From contig NC_023758.2 of NCBI RefSeq assembly GCF_000499845.2, positions 7,975,665 through 8,039,664 of the forward strand: 64,000 nt of DNA, given 5' to 3'. A program made the translations under genes and the position numbers. Numbering within the stretch: the first letter of the stretch is position 1; every line of letters starts with the position of its first letter. The notes beneath the pieces are model-generated. The model was not told the DNA's origin and made no database searches. It saw only the letters and a program-made list of their open reading frames with translations. The stretch comes from Phaseolus vulgaris. Its lineage: Eukaryota > Streptophyta > Magnoliopsida > Fabales > Fabaceae. Positions 21,627 to 33,204 of this stretch are shown here, in pieces.

Positions 21627-22079
21627 TGTACCGGTCGGACCCCGGACGACCGAAGACACAAATTAATAATACAACATAATAAATACGTGACAAGAAAGTG
21701 GTTATAACTGACGTTGAATAAGTCAAAGAGACACTACAAAACACACTTATGTAATATCAGAAAACCACTACACACGACCTAAAGACTACACATGTCTTGG
21801 TAACCGGGTATCTGGCCCACGCGAGTGTGAAGGCCCAAGTCAACTTATAAAAGGGACTTTTGAAAGGGGGAAAATGTACGCTTTTGAATATCTTAAGAGA
21901 ATTGACAAACCACCAACACTGACTTGAGCTTTGAAGTGCAATCGCAAGTACCCCCGCCGGCCGGCAGAACGCGCGCGAGAGAAGAAGAGCTTTGAAGAAT
22001 TCAAGGAATACGAGCACGTCAACAAATTGTGTATCGAGTGGATCAATATTACTCAGGCCCTGTCATCCACACAGGTACA
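21627..22079 (+). repeat. Element C 5' LTR
   Basis: 453 bp, TGTACCGGTCGG to CAGGTACA, followed at once by the primer site. TATAAAAG at 21846-21853 is the likely TATA box. The segment ACTGACTTGAGCTTTGAAGT and the following CCGCCGG/AGAA pattern are shared in type with the other Tat LTRs here. Only this copy is in the window, so the left target sequence (ATTTA) cannot be confirmed. Confidence 0.8.
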
Positions 22080-22081
22080 AT

Positions 22082-22100
22082 TGGTGCCCATCGTGGGGCC
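22082..22100 (+). promoter_or_regulatory. Element C primer binding site
   Basis: TGGTGCCCATCGTGGGGCC directly after the LTR. Same class as TGGCGCCCACCGTGGGGC in D and TGGGACCCACCGTGGGGCC in F. I do not name the tRNA. Confidence 0.6.
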
Positions 22101-22146
22101 TGAGTAATTTCTAAACCTTCATTCACAAGGACCTCGACGAGCAACG

Positions 22147-22680
22147 ATGGTATCTGCAGTAAACAATGCGAATAATGACAACACGGCAGAAGATCAAATG
22201 GCGATGCTGCAAGCCCAGATCCAAGAATTACTACGGAAGGGAACTATAGATCAATTACGTCATGAAGAAGGTCAGCGCAAGCAAGAGGAAGAGCGACGTC
22301 AGCAAGTGGAGGAAATGGCTTAGTTAAAAAGAGCAAAACTAAAGACTGCTTCAGCGACTTGAAGAATCCGAACGAGAAGGACATTCCTTCGTGTCAACAC
22401 ACCCACACATCAATCCGGGACGAAGGTACCAACCCAGGTGGTACACCACACGTCACTTACGCACCATACTCACCAAAGCATTAAGTATGCTGCTCCAGGC
22501 AGGGTAGCTAATCCAAGGGGTCATCCCTTCACAAACGATATCATTGTTATGCCTCTTCCCGATAAGTGGAGGGGCTTAACTATGAATCTTTATGATGGCT
22601 CCTCCGATCCGAACGAACACTTAAATATTTTCAGAACACTAATGACCCTATACATCGTGGATCAGACGGTATGGTGCAAG
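22147..22680 (+). pseudogene. Element C gag, N-terminal part
   Basis: ATG at 22147 starts MVSAVNNANNDNTAEDQMAM and a Gln/Glu/Arg-rich coiled stretch, as at the start of the D and terminal-element gags. A TAG at 22321-22323 stops it. After a shift the gag continues (GHPFTNDIIVMPLPDKWRGL, YDGSSDPNEHLNIF) up to 22680, where element G is inserted; the Tat gag capsid domain starts here. Not functional. Confidence 0.8.
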
Positions 22681-23696
22681 TGATGTGATTCCACTAGCCA
22701 TATAGAGAATGATTCTTGACATTCTTAGGAATCACCTTGAGCTGGACATTATAGAGACACTTTTCTTAGAGTTGGATCATTGTTCTAAGACAAGAACTCA
22801 CCAAAAACTAGTACCAAATCCCAAACTCATTTGGATGCTCCACATATTGTCAAATTGAATCAACAAAGAGAGGTAAAATTGAAAGGACCGAACAGAATTG
22901 AATAAGCAAACATATGAACCGAACAAAAGTGTATTTAAAAGACAAGAACAGAACATAGGTGCTGGAAAAATAGAAAAGCCGAACCAAACAACTCAAGAAC
23001 ACAAGACAACATGAACAATTGAAAGAGAAGGAAGGAAGGAGAAGAGAGTGCTCATGAAGATGGAAGGATGTTGGATGATCTCGCCACTAGAAGTGTGGAA
23101 TGCTCCTAGATAAGAGTGATGCCGCCACTTGAGGACTCCATTGATCCATCAAGATAAGACTAGAGAAGAAGGCTCCAAAAGCTCTCCAAAGTTCACTCAA
23201 AATTTGAGTAGAGTTTTCTTAGATTAATTCCAATCTGAAAAATACAAGGGTTGCACCTTAATTTATAGCCTAAGGTGCTGAAATGTAAGCTACACAAATT
23301 CAAAAAACTCACTCCTAAAAGCTTCTAGAATTGGCGCCTAAAACAATGCATGAAGAAGGTGTGATCCCTTCTCTCACTTTGGCACCTCCTTATTTACTCA
23401 TACACCTATCTACTAACACACCCCCCTAAAACTCCTAACTAAAGACTAAAAGATGCTTTAACAATAGAGGTTTCTAATGTTTCCCTCTAAGCACCTTCAA
23501 CAATATTCTTTATTATTTAATACTTGGCCTTGCCCTTCATGAGATGAACTTGGGCTTTTTGGGCTTTGGCCTTCTTGGGCTTGGGCTTGGGCTTTGGGCC
23601 TCATCTTTTGCAAAGAATAATAAGAAGAACTTTAAATGTGAGGGCGAATGATCTTGTCCTTCATTATTAAAAGCCTTCTTTATTTGATTCGCATCA
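22681..23696 (-). repeat. Element G 3' LTR
   Basis: 1016 bp, TGATGTGATTCC to GATTCGCATCA. The last 53 codons of the G second frame (to 23537) lie inside it. The adjoining minus-strand purine-rich TTGGGGAGTA (about 23697-23706) is the polypurine tract. Confidence 0.93.
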
Positions 23697-24352
23697 TACT
23701 CCCCAAGTTGGAGAGAATTCGCCCACGAATTCTGAATCCCTGCATATAACAAAGTCAGTTTACTTTTATAATCAAAAGTGTAAGAAAAAGGAATACATGA
23801 CTTAGCGGATGAAACCAAAGGGATTGCAGAAAAGGAGGTCCTATAAATCGACCAAGTTGGAAAAATTTGTTTGGGAATGATGATGTTTTTTGGAAAAAGA
23901 CCTCTTAAATGGTGAAACCCATTAGGAGGTATGAAAAAATCATCCCTAACATATTTTAACCAAGTTGGTGTTGAAATAGGAACCTTGGGTAATGAAAAAG
24001 ATAAAGAAGAAGAAGACCTTGGAGGGTCCATTTGAGGCATAGCACGAGTCAACATGATGGATTTAGAGGAGAAAATGGTGTGACTCGGTGTAGTACTTAC
24101 TTCTTTTTCTTTCTCATTTTCTCTTTTAGTTTTCATTTTTATTTGGTCCTCATGAACCTCTTTGGGAGAGAGGGGTTTTAATATAACCTTGCGCCCTAGG
24201 AAGGAAAAAGACATTGTATTGGATAGGCCATCATGTAAAACATGTCTATCATATTGCCAAGGCCTTCCAAAAAGAAGATGAGATGCTTCCATGGGCACAA
24301 CATCACATAAAACCTCATCTTTATACTTTCCTATTGCAAAGTTAATGAGGAC
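23537..24352 (-). pseudogene. Element G protease-downstream frame replacing pol
   Basis: In the same frame as the G gag, separated from it only by the TAA at 24355-24353. It begins like the post-protease part of H (MPMEASHLLFGRPWQYD versus [17 protein letters not shown]; then SPKEVHEDQIKM). In place of RT it has about 110 residues with scattered echoes of the pre-RT region of H (FIPPNGFHHLRG versus [13 protein letters not shown], and a YRTS), then joins the very end of pol ([14 protein letters not shown]) and runs 53 codons into the 3' LTR. It stays open throughout. No polymerase or integrase activity is possible. Whether the frame is kept by selection cannot be told from one copy. Confidence 0.7.
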
Positions 24353-25777
24353 TTATTTATTCACCATGATTTCACCTACTTCACTAAGCCATTGTAATTT
24401 GTAGGGCTTGGTATGAGAGATAGTGGGTAAGGCTAACTTCTCCACAACTCTTGTACTAGCCACATTAGTGCAACTTCCCCCATCCACTATCAAGGAACAA
24501 ATGTTGTTTTGAATAAGACATCTTGTATGGAAAATATTTTCCCTTTGACTTTCATCAAAAGGTTGTGAAACTTGTCCAAGAAGTCTTCTCACAACTAACA
24601 AGTCCCCTTCAAGTGGACATTCGCTCTCTTCCTCACTAGATGCATGAGAATGCAATGAATGCTTTGGAGAATCCGAATCATGCTCACTAACTACAATGCC
24701 CTCATGCATGTACATACTTCGTTTGGAAGGACAATTTGCAGCAATATGACCATAACCCATACATTTAAAGCATTTAGTATTAGATGTTCTAGTGGGAGAC
24801 TTAGGTCTAGAAGTAGATGGCTTAGATTCCTTGGGTTTGAAAGAAGAATCTTTGGAAGGATGTTTAGAAAAAGAAGTTTTGTTTCTCCAAGACTTGGAGT
24901 AGTATCCATCATTGGAAGCATTTTTAAAAGAGTTTTTCTTAGCAAGTTGGGCTTCCACCTTCATTGCAAGATAAACTAAAGAGCCCAATGATGAATACTC
25001 TTGTAACTCAACAATGTCTTGAATATCCTTCCTAAGACCACTCACAAACCTAGCAACCATGGCTTCTTCACTTTCTTTTAATTCAATTTTAAGCACAAGC
25101 GTCTCAAGCTCCTTATAATATTCATCCACATTTAGCGTACCTTGTTGAAACCGTTGGAGTCTCAACACGAGGTCTTTCCTAAAATGTGGGGGCACAAACC
25201 TAGCGCGCATATGATCCTTTAAAGAGTTCCAAGAGTCCACGGGAGGACCCTTGTGATAGATAATGTCCTTTACAATTCCATGCCACCATTTCATGGCATA
25301 ATCACTAAACTCTAGGGTGGCTAGCTTGAGCTTATGCTCATCTTGGATCTCATGGATCTCAAAAATTTGTTCACACTTAGCCTCCCAATCTAAATATACA
25401 TTTGGATCACTAGAACCATTAAAACAAGGTAGCTTGACCGAAGGAAGCTTGGACTTTGCATCATGATAGAAGCCATTGCCGTAGTGAATTCTTTCCCCTT
25501 GGTGATGATGTCTTTGTCCATGGACTTGGGGTGGAGGTCTCCTTCTCCTATGCTCATCTTCACGGCCAACATCATTTGAAGAAGCTCTTGAAGATGGTCT
25601 ATGAGAATGATGTCCATCATGGATAGAAGGAGATGGTCTAGCTTGTTGGACCTCCATCTTTTGCATTTTCTCCTCCAACCGTCTAATTGTTCTTTGAGCT
25701 TCATGTAATTCACCAAGAATTGAAGCTTTGGAAGGAGAATTCTGCTTGTAGGATGCATCACTTGAAAATCCAGCCAT
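24353..25777 (-). CDS. Element G gag (with protease start)
   Basis: 474 residues from the ATG at 25777. N-terminal coiled region ([20 protein letters not shown]), a His/Arg-rich linker ([20 protein letters not shown]), the Ty3 gag core ([35 protein letters not shown]), a CCHC zinc knuckle [14 protein letters not shown] at about residue 330, and the protease active site VDGGSCTNVAS near residue 440. It ends at a TAA (24355-24353) where H reads CAA, a single-base nonsense change that separates it from the rest of the protease frame. It is otherwise intact and about as long as the H gag, so a particle protein could still be made. Confidence 0.88.
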   Translation of the reverse strand: MAGFSSDASYKQNSPSKASILGELHEAQRTIRRLEEKMQKMEVQQARPSPSIHDGHHSHRPSSRASSNDVGREDEHRRRRPPPQVHGQRHHHQGERIHYGNGFYHDAKSKLPSVKLPCFNGSSDPNVYLDWEAKCEQIFEIHEIQDEHKLKLATLEFSDYAMKWWHGIVKDIIYHKGPPVDSWNSLKDHMRARFVPPHFRKDLVLRLQRFQQGTLNVDEYYKELETLVLKIELKESEEAMVARFVSGLRKDIQDIVELQEYSSLGSLVYLAMKVEAQLAKKNSFKNASNDGYYSKSWRNKTSFSKHPSKDSSFKPKESKPSTSRPKSPTRTSNTKCFKCMGYGHIAANCPSKRSMYMHEGIVVSEHDSDSPKHSLHSHASSEEESECPLEGDLLVVRRLLGQVSQPFDESQRENIFHTRCLIQNNICSLIVDGGSCTNVASTRVVEKLALPTISHTKPYKLQWLSEVGEIMVNK

Positions 25778-27100
25778 TTGGAATTAAAAACAGCAAACAC
25801 ACAAAACAGCAAACAAGTTAAAAAAATTAGCAAAAACAGTGAGCTTGGCAATTGAAACTGCCGAAGTGAAATGAGGTAGAAAAAGAGGTCACTCTCAAAG
25901 AAATAATGTTCTTGCACCAATCTGATCTTGAGGCCTTGGAATCCTCAAATGAAAGATGTCAAAGCAAGCACACCAATCTCAAAAGCAACCACCACAAAAC
26001 CAATGAAACAATAAAAACAAACAAGAAAAGGTATAAGCAAGGAAAGGTAAGTGCAAAAGGAATACTATATGTAAGACAAACTCAAAGAGTAAGAATGAAA
26101 GACAATCAAGAAAATAAAGAACTCAATGAGAAAAGTAGGCACACAAAAGAATACTTAAGGAAAAGCTCTAGAGTAGATGAAGAAAACAAAAAATTAGCTA
26201 CTGGAATTTTTTTTTTTAAAAATGCAAATTGTGCTTGATATTCACTGATTTAACTGGAATGATGTAGAGCGAACTGGATTATGAAAATTAAACCACAGAA
26301 ACTTCAAGATGTTAACTCAATAATGGCACTGGAATCAATTAATTGAGATAAATTTTTTAAAATCGCTGCCAGATTACCGTATTCTTTTCGGCAGAATTGT
26401 ACACTTTTTTTTATTTTATTTATCATTTTTTGTGTACTTTGAATTTTTGAATGATTCTTTTTTCTATTCTTTTCTAACACTTTGAATATCACAAATCCAG
26501 AATTTCAGAATTTCAGAATTTTCCAGTGAGTAAATCAATTGCAATAAGGAAACAGTAAGCACTTTTTTCAGAAACAGAGGAATCCTAATAGGAATAAAAA
26601 ACAGAATTATGAACTAGCAAAGACATAATGGAAAATGATGTATTGGAACTTGTATAGGTCTAGAATACAAGTATGAACTCAATTCTAAAAAGAAAATGCA
26701 CAAAGGATCAATATCAATTCAGAAAATTATATGACACCAAAGCAAGAAACAATCAAAGTAATAAAAGTACTACTAGAAGTAATGACAATTATGGAATAAC
26801 ATGACTAAGACAAAACTTGACATGATTACAAAATTAAAAGACACATCACAAATTTTAACAACAAGTGAAAGGAAGCTTAAGGTAAACTCTAGGAAGGATA
26901 ATGCTATTCCAAAAGAGCAACCATACTCATAAGAAGAATGAGTGCCATAAACCTTTTCACAAGCACTTGGTGTAAAAGAAAAACAGCAAGAAAACTCAAG
27001 TAAAAAAAAAATAAAACAGAAACTTAAATTGCAAGAAAATTAAAGAGCTCTTGAAATTAAAGTGCACACAACTCAACAATTAAGCAAGAAGAACCTAAGA
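25778..27100 (-). other. Element G untranslated leader
   Basis: 1.3 kb leader closely similar to the H leader (50394-51727). No supported gene. Confidence 0.7.
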
Positions 27101-28131
27101 CTCATGATACCACATGATGTGATTCCACTAGCCATATAGAGAATGATTCTTGACATTCTTAGGAATCACCTTGAGCTGGACATTATAGAGGCACTTTTCT
27201 TAGAGTTTGATCATTGTTCTAAGACAAGAACTCACCAAAAACTAGTACCAAATCCCAAACTCATTTGGATGCTCCACATATTGTCAAATTGAATCAACAA
27301 AGAGAGGTAAAATTGAAAGGACCGAACAGAATTGAATAAGCAAACATATGAACCGAACAAAAGTGTATTTAAAAGACAAGAACAGAACATAGGTGCTGGA
27401 AAAATAGAAAAGCCGAACCAAACAACTCAAGAACACAAGACAACATGAACAATTGAAAGAGAATGAAGGAAGGAGAAGAGAGTGCTCATGAAGATGGAAG
27501 GATGTTGGATGATCTCGCCACTAGAAGTGTGGAATGCTCCTAGATAAGAGTGATGCCGCCACTTGAGGACTCCATTGATCCATCAAGATAAGACTAGAGA
27601 AGAAGGTTCCAAAAGCTCTCCAAAGTTCACTCAAAATTTGAGTAGAGTTTTCTTAGATTAATTCCAATCTGAAAAATACAAGGGCTGCACCTTAATTTAT
27701 AGCCTAAGGTGCTGAAATGTAAGCTACACAAATTCAAAAAAACTCCCTCCTAAAAGCTTCTAGAATTGGCGCCTAAAACAATGCATGAGGAAGGTGTGAT
27801 CCCTTCTCTCACTTTGGCATCTCCTTATTTACTCCTACACCTATCTACTAACACACCCCCCCTAAAACTCCTAACTAAAGACTAAAAGATGCTTTAACAA
27901 TAGAGGTTTCTAATGTTTCCCTTTAAGCACCTTCAACAATATTCTTTATTATTTAATACTTGGCCTTGCCCTTCATGAGATGAACTTGGGCTTTTTGGGC
28001 TTTGGCCTTCTTGGGCTTGGGCTTGGGCTTTGGGCCTCATCTTTTGCAAAGAATAATAAGAAGAACTTATATGTGAGGACGAATGATCTTGTCCTTCATT
28101 ATTAAAAGCCTTCTTTATTTGATTCGCATCA
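27101..28131 (-). repeat. Element G 5' LTR and primer site
   Basis: LTR 27115-28131 (1017 bp), right-hand copy, followed by target duplication GCAAG. The minus-strand primer site TGGTATCATGAG is at 27112-27101, 2 nt inside the LTR. A TATAAATT sequence near 27697 (minus strand) is the likely TATA box. Confidence 0.92.
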
Positions 28132-29240
28132 GCAAGGCTTTTCCCATCTCTCTGAGAGAGGGACCCCTAGGCTGGTTCACTGAGCTTCGCCCAAACTTTG
28201 TAACCAGCTTCGATGTATTAGAAGTAAAGTTTACTACCCAATATGCCACGAGTAGACCCCATCGTACGTCCTCCATGTATCCCCTCAATGTCAAACAGGA
28301 AAGAGGGGAATCGTCGAGGGCTTTTATGGATAGGTTCAGCAAAGTATGCATGAGAATCAGGAATTTAAATCCAGATATAGCAATGCACCATTTAGTTTCG
28401 GCCATTCTGCCAGGACGGTTCACGGAAAGTCTTATCAAACGGCCACCATATAACATGGACGAATTAAGAACAAGAGCGACTAAATTTATGCAAATAGAGG
28501 AACACATTGATTATCACAGGAAAACACAAGTTGAGAACACAGAGAGAAACAAGGGCACCCGTCCTCCCGTTATAACGACCGACTGAGACAGGTATCGCTC
28601 AAACAGAGGTCCTCGCTTCCATAACTATACTTCTTTGACAGTACCCAGTGGTAAGATATTGGATGAGGCCTTGCAAGCTGAACTCATCCCCGCACTCAAA
28701 CAAACACAAACACCACCCAATGCAGATACGACCAAACGTTGTCAATATCATTGCAATTACGGTCATACGACCGAGGGCTGCCAGGCATTAAGGGATAAAA
28801 TAAAAGAGCTTGTTCAAGCTGGCCACCTCCGCAAATTCATCAGAACAACCACATCTGCACCACGGTCGCCCCAACATGACATTGACTATTCCAGAGATAA
28901 AGAACGCTCTGGACGAGGGGACGACGAAAACCGTGACGGCTATCGTCACACGACCCGAAGGAAATGAAGTGAGAGTCCGGTCAGACGGACCCGACCTCGA
29001 AGCGAAAGCCTTGAACGTAGAAGCCGAACCAAACAAAAGGTTCGCGAGGTCATTAACACCATTGCCGGACCAGTTTCGTTCAGCGTACCTCTTCAAGAAG
29101 TTAATTACATTGCATGCGGTTTCGCAGGTGGAGGATGTTCTAACTCCGCCAGGAAAAAACACCTTAGGGTGATTCAATCCGTCCATTCAACTTCTACGCA
29201 TAGACGACCACACATACCACCAATCACATTTACCGACAAC
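28132..29240 (+). pseudogene. Element C gag, C-terminal part
   Basis: Resumes after G with the duplicated GCAAG. 28132-28586 holds the capsid domain (GPLGWFTELRPNFVTSFDVL, QERGESSRAFMDRFSKV, IKRPPYNMDELRTRATKF) and ends in TGA 28584-28586. After that stop, the nucleocapsid part is in 28635-28967 with a knuckle-like CQYHCNYGHTTEGC. D has the equivalent CQYHQNTRHSTEEC with the second Cys replaced by Gln. The continuation into the protease linker (29040-29240) is frame-shifted. Confidence 0.8.
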
Positions 29241-29764
29241 GACTTCACCACAATCGACCCCGCTCAAGACGACCCCCTATGGTCATTATGGTGGAGATAG
29301 ATAAATTTGCAATTGCTAAAGTCCTCGTGGATCAAGGGAGCTTGGTCGACATCCTATAATGGGAAACCTTTAAAGAGATGCAAATTTCGGAGGCAGAGAT
29401 ACAACCTTACAATGAGCAGATAGTTGGATTTTCGGGGGAACGGGTAGATACGAGGGGATATATTGACTTATTCACCACTTTCGGGGATGACTATCTCAGC
29501 AAGACTATCAACATCCGGTACTTGCTGATTAATGCCAACACATCTTACAATATACTGCTCGGTCGTCCCTCCATAAACAGGTTGAAGGCTATCGTTTCCA
29601 CCCCTCATTTAGCCATGAAATTTCCCTCCGTCAGTGGAGACTTTGCGACAGTACATGTCGATCATAAAACTGCGAGAGAATGTTACGTAGCTAGTCTAAA
29701 GGTTGAACCAACCAGACGACTATACACAACTACGAACGACCGATCCTCGGATAGAAGAGGCTGA
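29241..29764 (+). pseudogene. Element C protease region
   Basis: The linker PITFTDNDF precedes an aspartic protease with active-site motif DQGSLVDIL at about 29326-29356; a TAA follows immediately (29357-29359) where D has a Tyr codon. The rest is open from 29378 (GFSGERVDTRGYIDLFTTFG, then NILLGRPSINRL, the conserved C-terminal half) to 29764. The protease would process the gag-pol polyprotein. Inactive because of the stop. Confidence 0.8.
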
Positions 29765-29806
29765 CCGCTAGAGAGGCGTTCCAGAGGAAGAGACTCTAAA
29801 AGACAC

Positions 29807-30893
29807 TTGGTTGCTCTTGTCGACCTAGATCCTCGATTGGACGATCCTCGCATGGAGGCCGGGGAAGATCTTCAACCCATAGTACTTCGCGACAAGGACC
29901 ATAAAACGCATATGGGAACCTCCTTAAAACAAGACGACCGAGAGGCCATTGGTAAAACGTTAATGAAAAATGCTGACCTTTTTTCTTGGACTGTTGCAGA
30001 TATGCCCAGGGTAAAACCCGATGTTATTACTCATCGTTTATATGTGTACAAGGAGGCTAGGCCGATTGCCCAGAAGAAAAGAAAGTTAGGGGAAGAAAGG
30101 CGGAAGGCCGCCCGAGAAGAAATAGGTAAATTGGTGCAGGCCGGGTTCATTCAAAAAGCCCGCTATACTACATGGTTGGCCAACATAGTAATGGTCAAAA
30201 ATTCAAATGGTAAATGGAGAATGTGTGTAGATTACATAGATCTTAACAAAGCATGCCCAAAGGATTTGTATCCTCTACCCACTATTGACCGACTGGTCGA
30301 CGGAGCAGCTGACCATCAGATCCTAATTTTTTTTGGATGCATACTCAGCGTATAATCAAATCCATATGCATCCTCGAGATAAGGAAAAAACGGCTTTCAG
30401 AATAGATTTCAACAACTTTTACAACGAGGTCATGTCGTTCGGCCTCAAGAATGCTGGAGCTACTTATCAACGTTTGATGGACTTTCATGACATGATCGGA
30501 AGGAACATTGAGGTATATGTTAACAATATTGTTGTTAAATTTGACTCGTGCAAGCAGCATGTTTCAGATCTGAAAGAGGTTTTTCAAGCCTTACGCAAGT
30601 ATCATGTGTGTCTAAACCCTGAGAAGTGTGCGTTCGGCGTAGAAGGCAGAAAGTTCTTAGGTTTCATGCTCACTCATCGGGGCATAGAAGCAAATCCCGA
30701 GAAGTGTAAAGCCATTGCAGAAATGCGAAGTCCTAGCGGTTTTAAAAAAATCCAACGGCTAATCGGCCGACTCACTTCCCTGTCTCGGTTCATACCCAAG
30801 CTTGCCGAACGAACGAGACCCATTATCCAATTACTAAAAAAGACATTCAAGTTTGAGTGGACCGTCGAGTGCGAACAAAATTTTTGCAGTTGA
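29807..30893 (+). pseudogene. Element C reverse transcriptase with YVNN at the active site
   Basis: Two overlapping frames (29807-30355 and 30333-30893) make up the RT; the shift lies at a run of T at 30327-30336. Motifs include KWRMCVDYIDLNKACPKD, DAYSAYNQIHMHPRDKEKTA, FGLKNAGATYQRLMD and FLGFMLTHRGIEANPEKC. At 30516-30527 the catalytic box reads Tyr-Val-Asn-Asn (codons AAC AAT at 30522-30527) where D has YVDD, so both metal-binding aspartates are lost. Inactive. Confidence 0.88.
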
Positions 30894-31670
30894 AAGCATT
30901 TTTATTATCCACACTGGTCATCCAAAAATCGAACGCACGAGAACCCATCATAATTTATCTTGTTGTTTCCAATGAAGCAGTAAGTTCAGTCCTTGTGCAA
31001 GAAATAGAAGCGGAAGAACGACCGGTGTATTTTGTTAGTCGAGTATTGCATGGCGCAGAAATCAGATACCAAATGGTCGAGAAAGTTGCATTGGCATTAA
31101 TCATCACCGCACGACGAATGCATATGTACTTCTAGAATCATTAGGTCATAGTTAAGACTAACTATCCCATTATGAAGATTCTGACTAAACCTGACTTAGC
31201 CGGACGAATGATAGGTTGAGCAATTGAGTTATCAGAGTTTCACATTGAATATCAACCCAAGGGAGCCATTAAATCTTAGGCCTTTGCCGACTTCGCGGCG
31301 GAGCTCACTCCCCACCCGACCGAGGAAAGGGAGTCCAAATGGACATTATATGTAGACGGCTCTTCGAACAGTCGTTCGTGCGGAGCAGGAGTAGTATTGG
31401 AAGGACCAGGCGAGATTGTTATTGAGCAAGCCATGAAATTTGAGTTCAAGACCTCAAACAACCAGGCTGAATACGAAGTTATAATCGCCAGTCTCCACCT
31501 AGCGATCGAGTTAGAGGTAACCATCTTGATTTGTAAAAGTGATTCTCGTCTTGTCATCGAACAACTCACAAAGGAATATAAGGTAAAGGAAACTTTACTA
31601 CAACAATACTTCCATTTTGTGAAAAATCTCTTAACCAGATTTAAGGAGACATCGTTCCAACACGTCTGAA
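30894..31670 (+). pseudogene. Element C RNase H and second (archaeal-like) RNase H
   Basis: 30894-31135 carries the RT-linked RNase H (VLVQEIEAEERPVYFVSRVL, then a stop at ARRMHMYF). After further stops, 31340-31668 carries the second RNase H-like domain: WTLYVDGSSNSRSCGAG (Asp), then TSNNQAEYEVIIA (Glu) and LICKSDSRLVIEQL (Asp). That extra domain is typical of the Tat lineage. It ends with TGA at 31667-31669 and is broken elsewhere. Confidence 0.82.
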
Positions 31671-31699
31671 GAGAAAATAACACTCGAGCGGACGCTCTC

Positions 31700-33034
31700 T
31701 CACGATTGGCCACCACCAAACAAAAAGGAGTTCATCGGTCGGTCATACATGTAACTTTAACTAGACCCAGTGTCGGTGTCGAGGAATGTATGATGACCGA
31801 TACTCAGCCTAACTGGATGACCCCTATCAAGCAATACTTGACAGAGGGAGTATGCGACCCACACTTAGAAAAAACGATGAAACAACAGGCCGCTCGGTTC
31901 ATACTCATTGATTATGACCTCTATAGGCGAGGATACTCTCGTCTACTCCTAAAGTGTCTTGATCCTGAGAAAGTCACTTACGTGATGACCGAACTACACG
32001 AGGGGATATGCGGAACTCATTCCAGAGCCCGAACTATGGCTGCTAAAGTGTTACGGGCCGGGTATTATTGGACGACCGTGCAAGGAGATTTCACGAAATT
32101 CGTTCGAAAATGTTTGAAGTGCCAAGAGTATGGCACCCTGTCACACAAAAAACCAGAAAATTTGCACTACATTTTGTCCCCATGGCCGTTCGTGAAGTGT
32201 GGAATGGATATAATTGGATCCTTTGCACCTGGCAAGGGGCAATGCAAATTTCTGTTAGTCGGCATCGATTACTTCAATAAGTGGATCAAGGCCGAACCCT
32301 TAATAGCCATAACCGCTCGAAACGTTCAAACTTTCGTATGGAAGAATATTGTGTCGATTCGGTCTACCCCAGGTTATTATCCCCGATAATGGTCGACAAT
32401 TCACTGACCGAGGGTTAGCGGAATTCTACGACAAACTCAACATCAAACACAGTGCAAGTTCGGTCGAAGATCCGCAAACCAACGACCAAGCAAAGGCTGC
32501 CAATAAAGTCATCCTCAATGAGCTTAAAAAGAGACTTGGTCCAGCCAAGGGAAATTGGACTGAAGAACTCCTGGAGGTTCTGTGGTCCTAACGATGTACC
32601 CCACAATCTACCACTCAAGAGACGCCCTACAGTCTGACATACGACACTGAAGCCATGATTCCGGTCGAGATAGGAGAACCTTTATTATGCCGACAAACGT
32701 TAGATTTAGAGCTAAATAAAGAAAGTCTATTGGTCGGCCTTGACCTTATCAACGAACTAAGAGACAAGTGCAAAATACGAGAAGAAGCGTGCAAAATACG
32801 GCGGCGAGAAGGTATAACTCGAAGGTAAAGCCACGAAGCTTTCAGAAAGGGGACTTAGTCTGGCGCATGTGCAGTGACGCTCAGAAGGACGGTGGAAAAT
32901 TCTCAAGCAATTGGGAAGGTCCATTCCGCATTGTCGATACAACGGCTGGAGGAGCATATTATTTAGAATATTTGTCAGGAAAATCTATACCGAGAACGTG
33001 GAATGCCACACATCTCAAATTTTATTACAGTTGA
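31700..33034 (+). pseudogene. Element C integrase, third catalytic residue Glu to Lys
   Basis: Three frames. 31706-32389 has the HHCC zinc region (HEGICGTH .. CLKC) and the first core Asp (KCGMDIIGSF). 32349-32591 has the second Asp (IPDNGRQFTD), and at the DX35E position the codon AAG (32493-32495) gives Lys (NDQAKAANK). 32768-33034 has the C-terminal domain (FQKGDLVWRM, WEGPFRIVD, HLKFYYS). Frame breaks near 32370 and 32590 plus the Lys make it inactive. Confidence 0.85.
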
Positions 33035-33204
33035 TAAATAAAGTTAGTGCACTTTTTCCTTGCTCGGTTGTTTTATCCCTAAGGAGGGTTTTTGGCCGAG
33101 AAGGTTTTAACGAGGCACTTTAAAAAATCATCATCTTCCAACACCATACATTATTGTTTTTCCTGAGGTATTCTATCAACACTTAATAACTTAAATGTTA
33201 TTCA

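Larger units (their letters stand above)
22681..28131 (-). mobile_element. Non-autonomous Ty3/gypsy element G (gag-protease only)
   Basis: LTRs 22681-23696 and 27115-28131, perfect target duplication GCAAG (22676-22680 and 28132-28136). The minus-strand internal region has a leader, a full gag with zinc knuckle, a protease and then a 270-codon stretch without RT, RNase H or integrase before the 3' LTR. Gag and leader are nearly the same as in H, but the LTRs are clearly a different family. The two LTRs differ at about a dozen positions by eye, so it is older than H. It would need polymerase and integrase from elsewhere, H being an obvious candidate. Confidence 0.94.
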
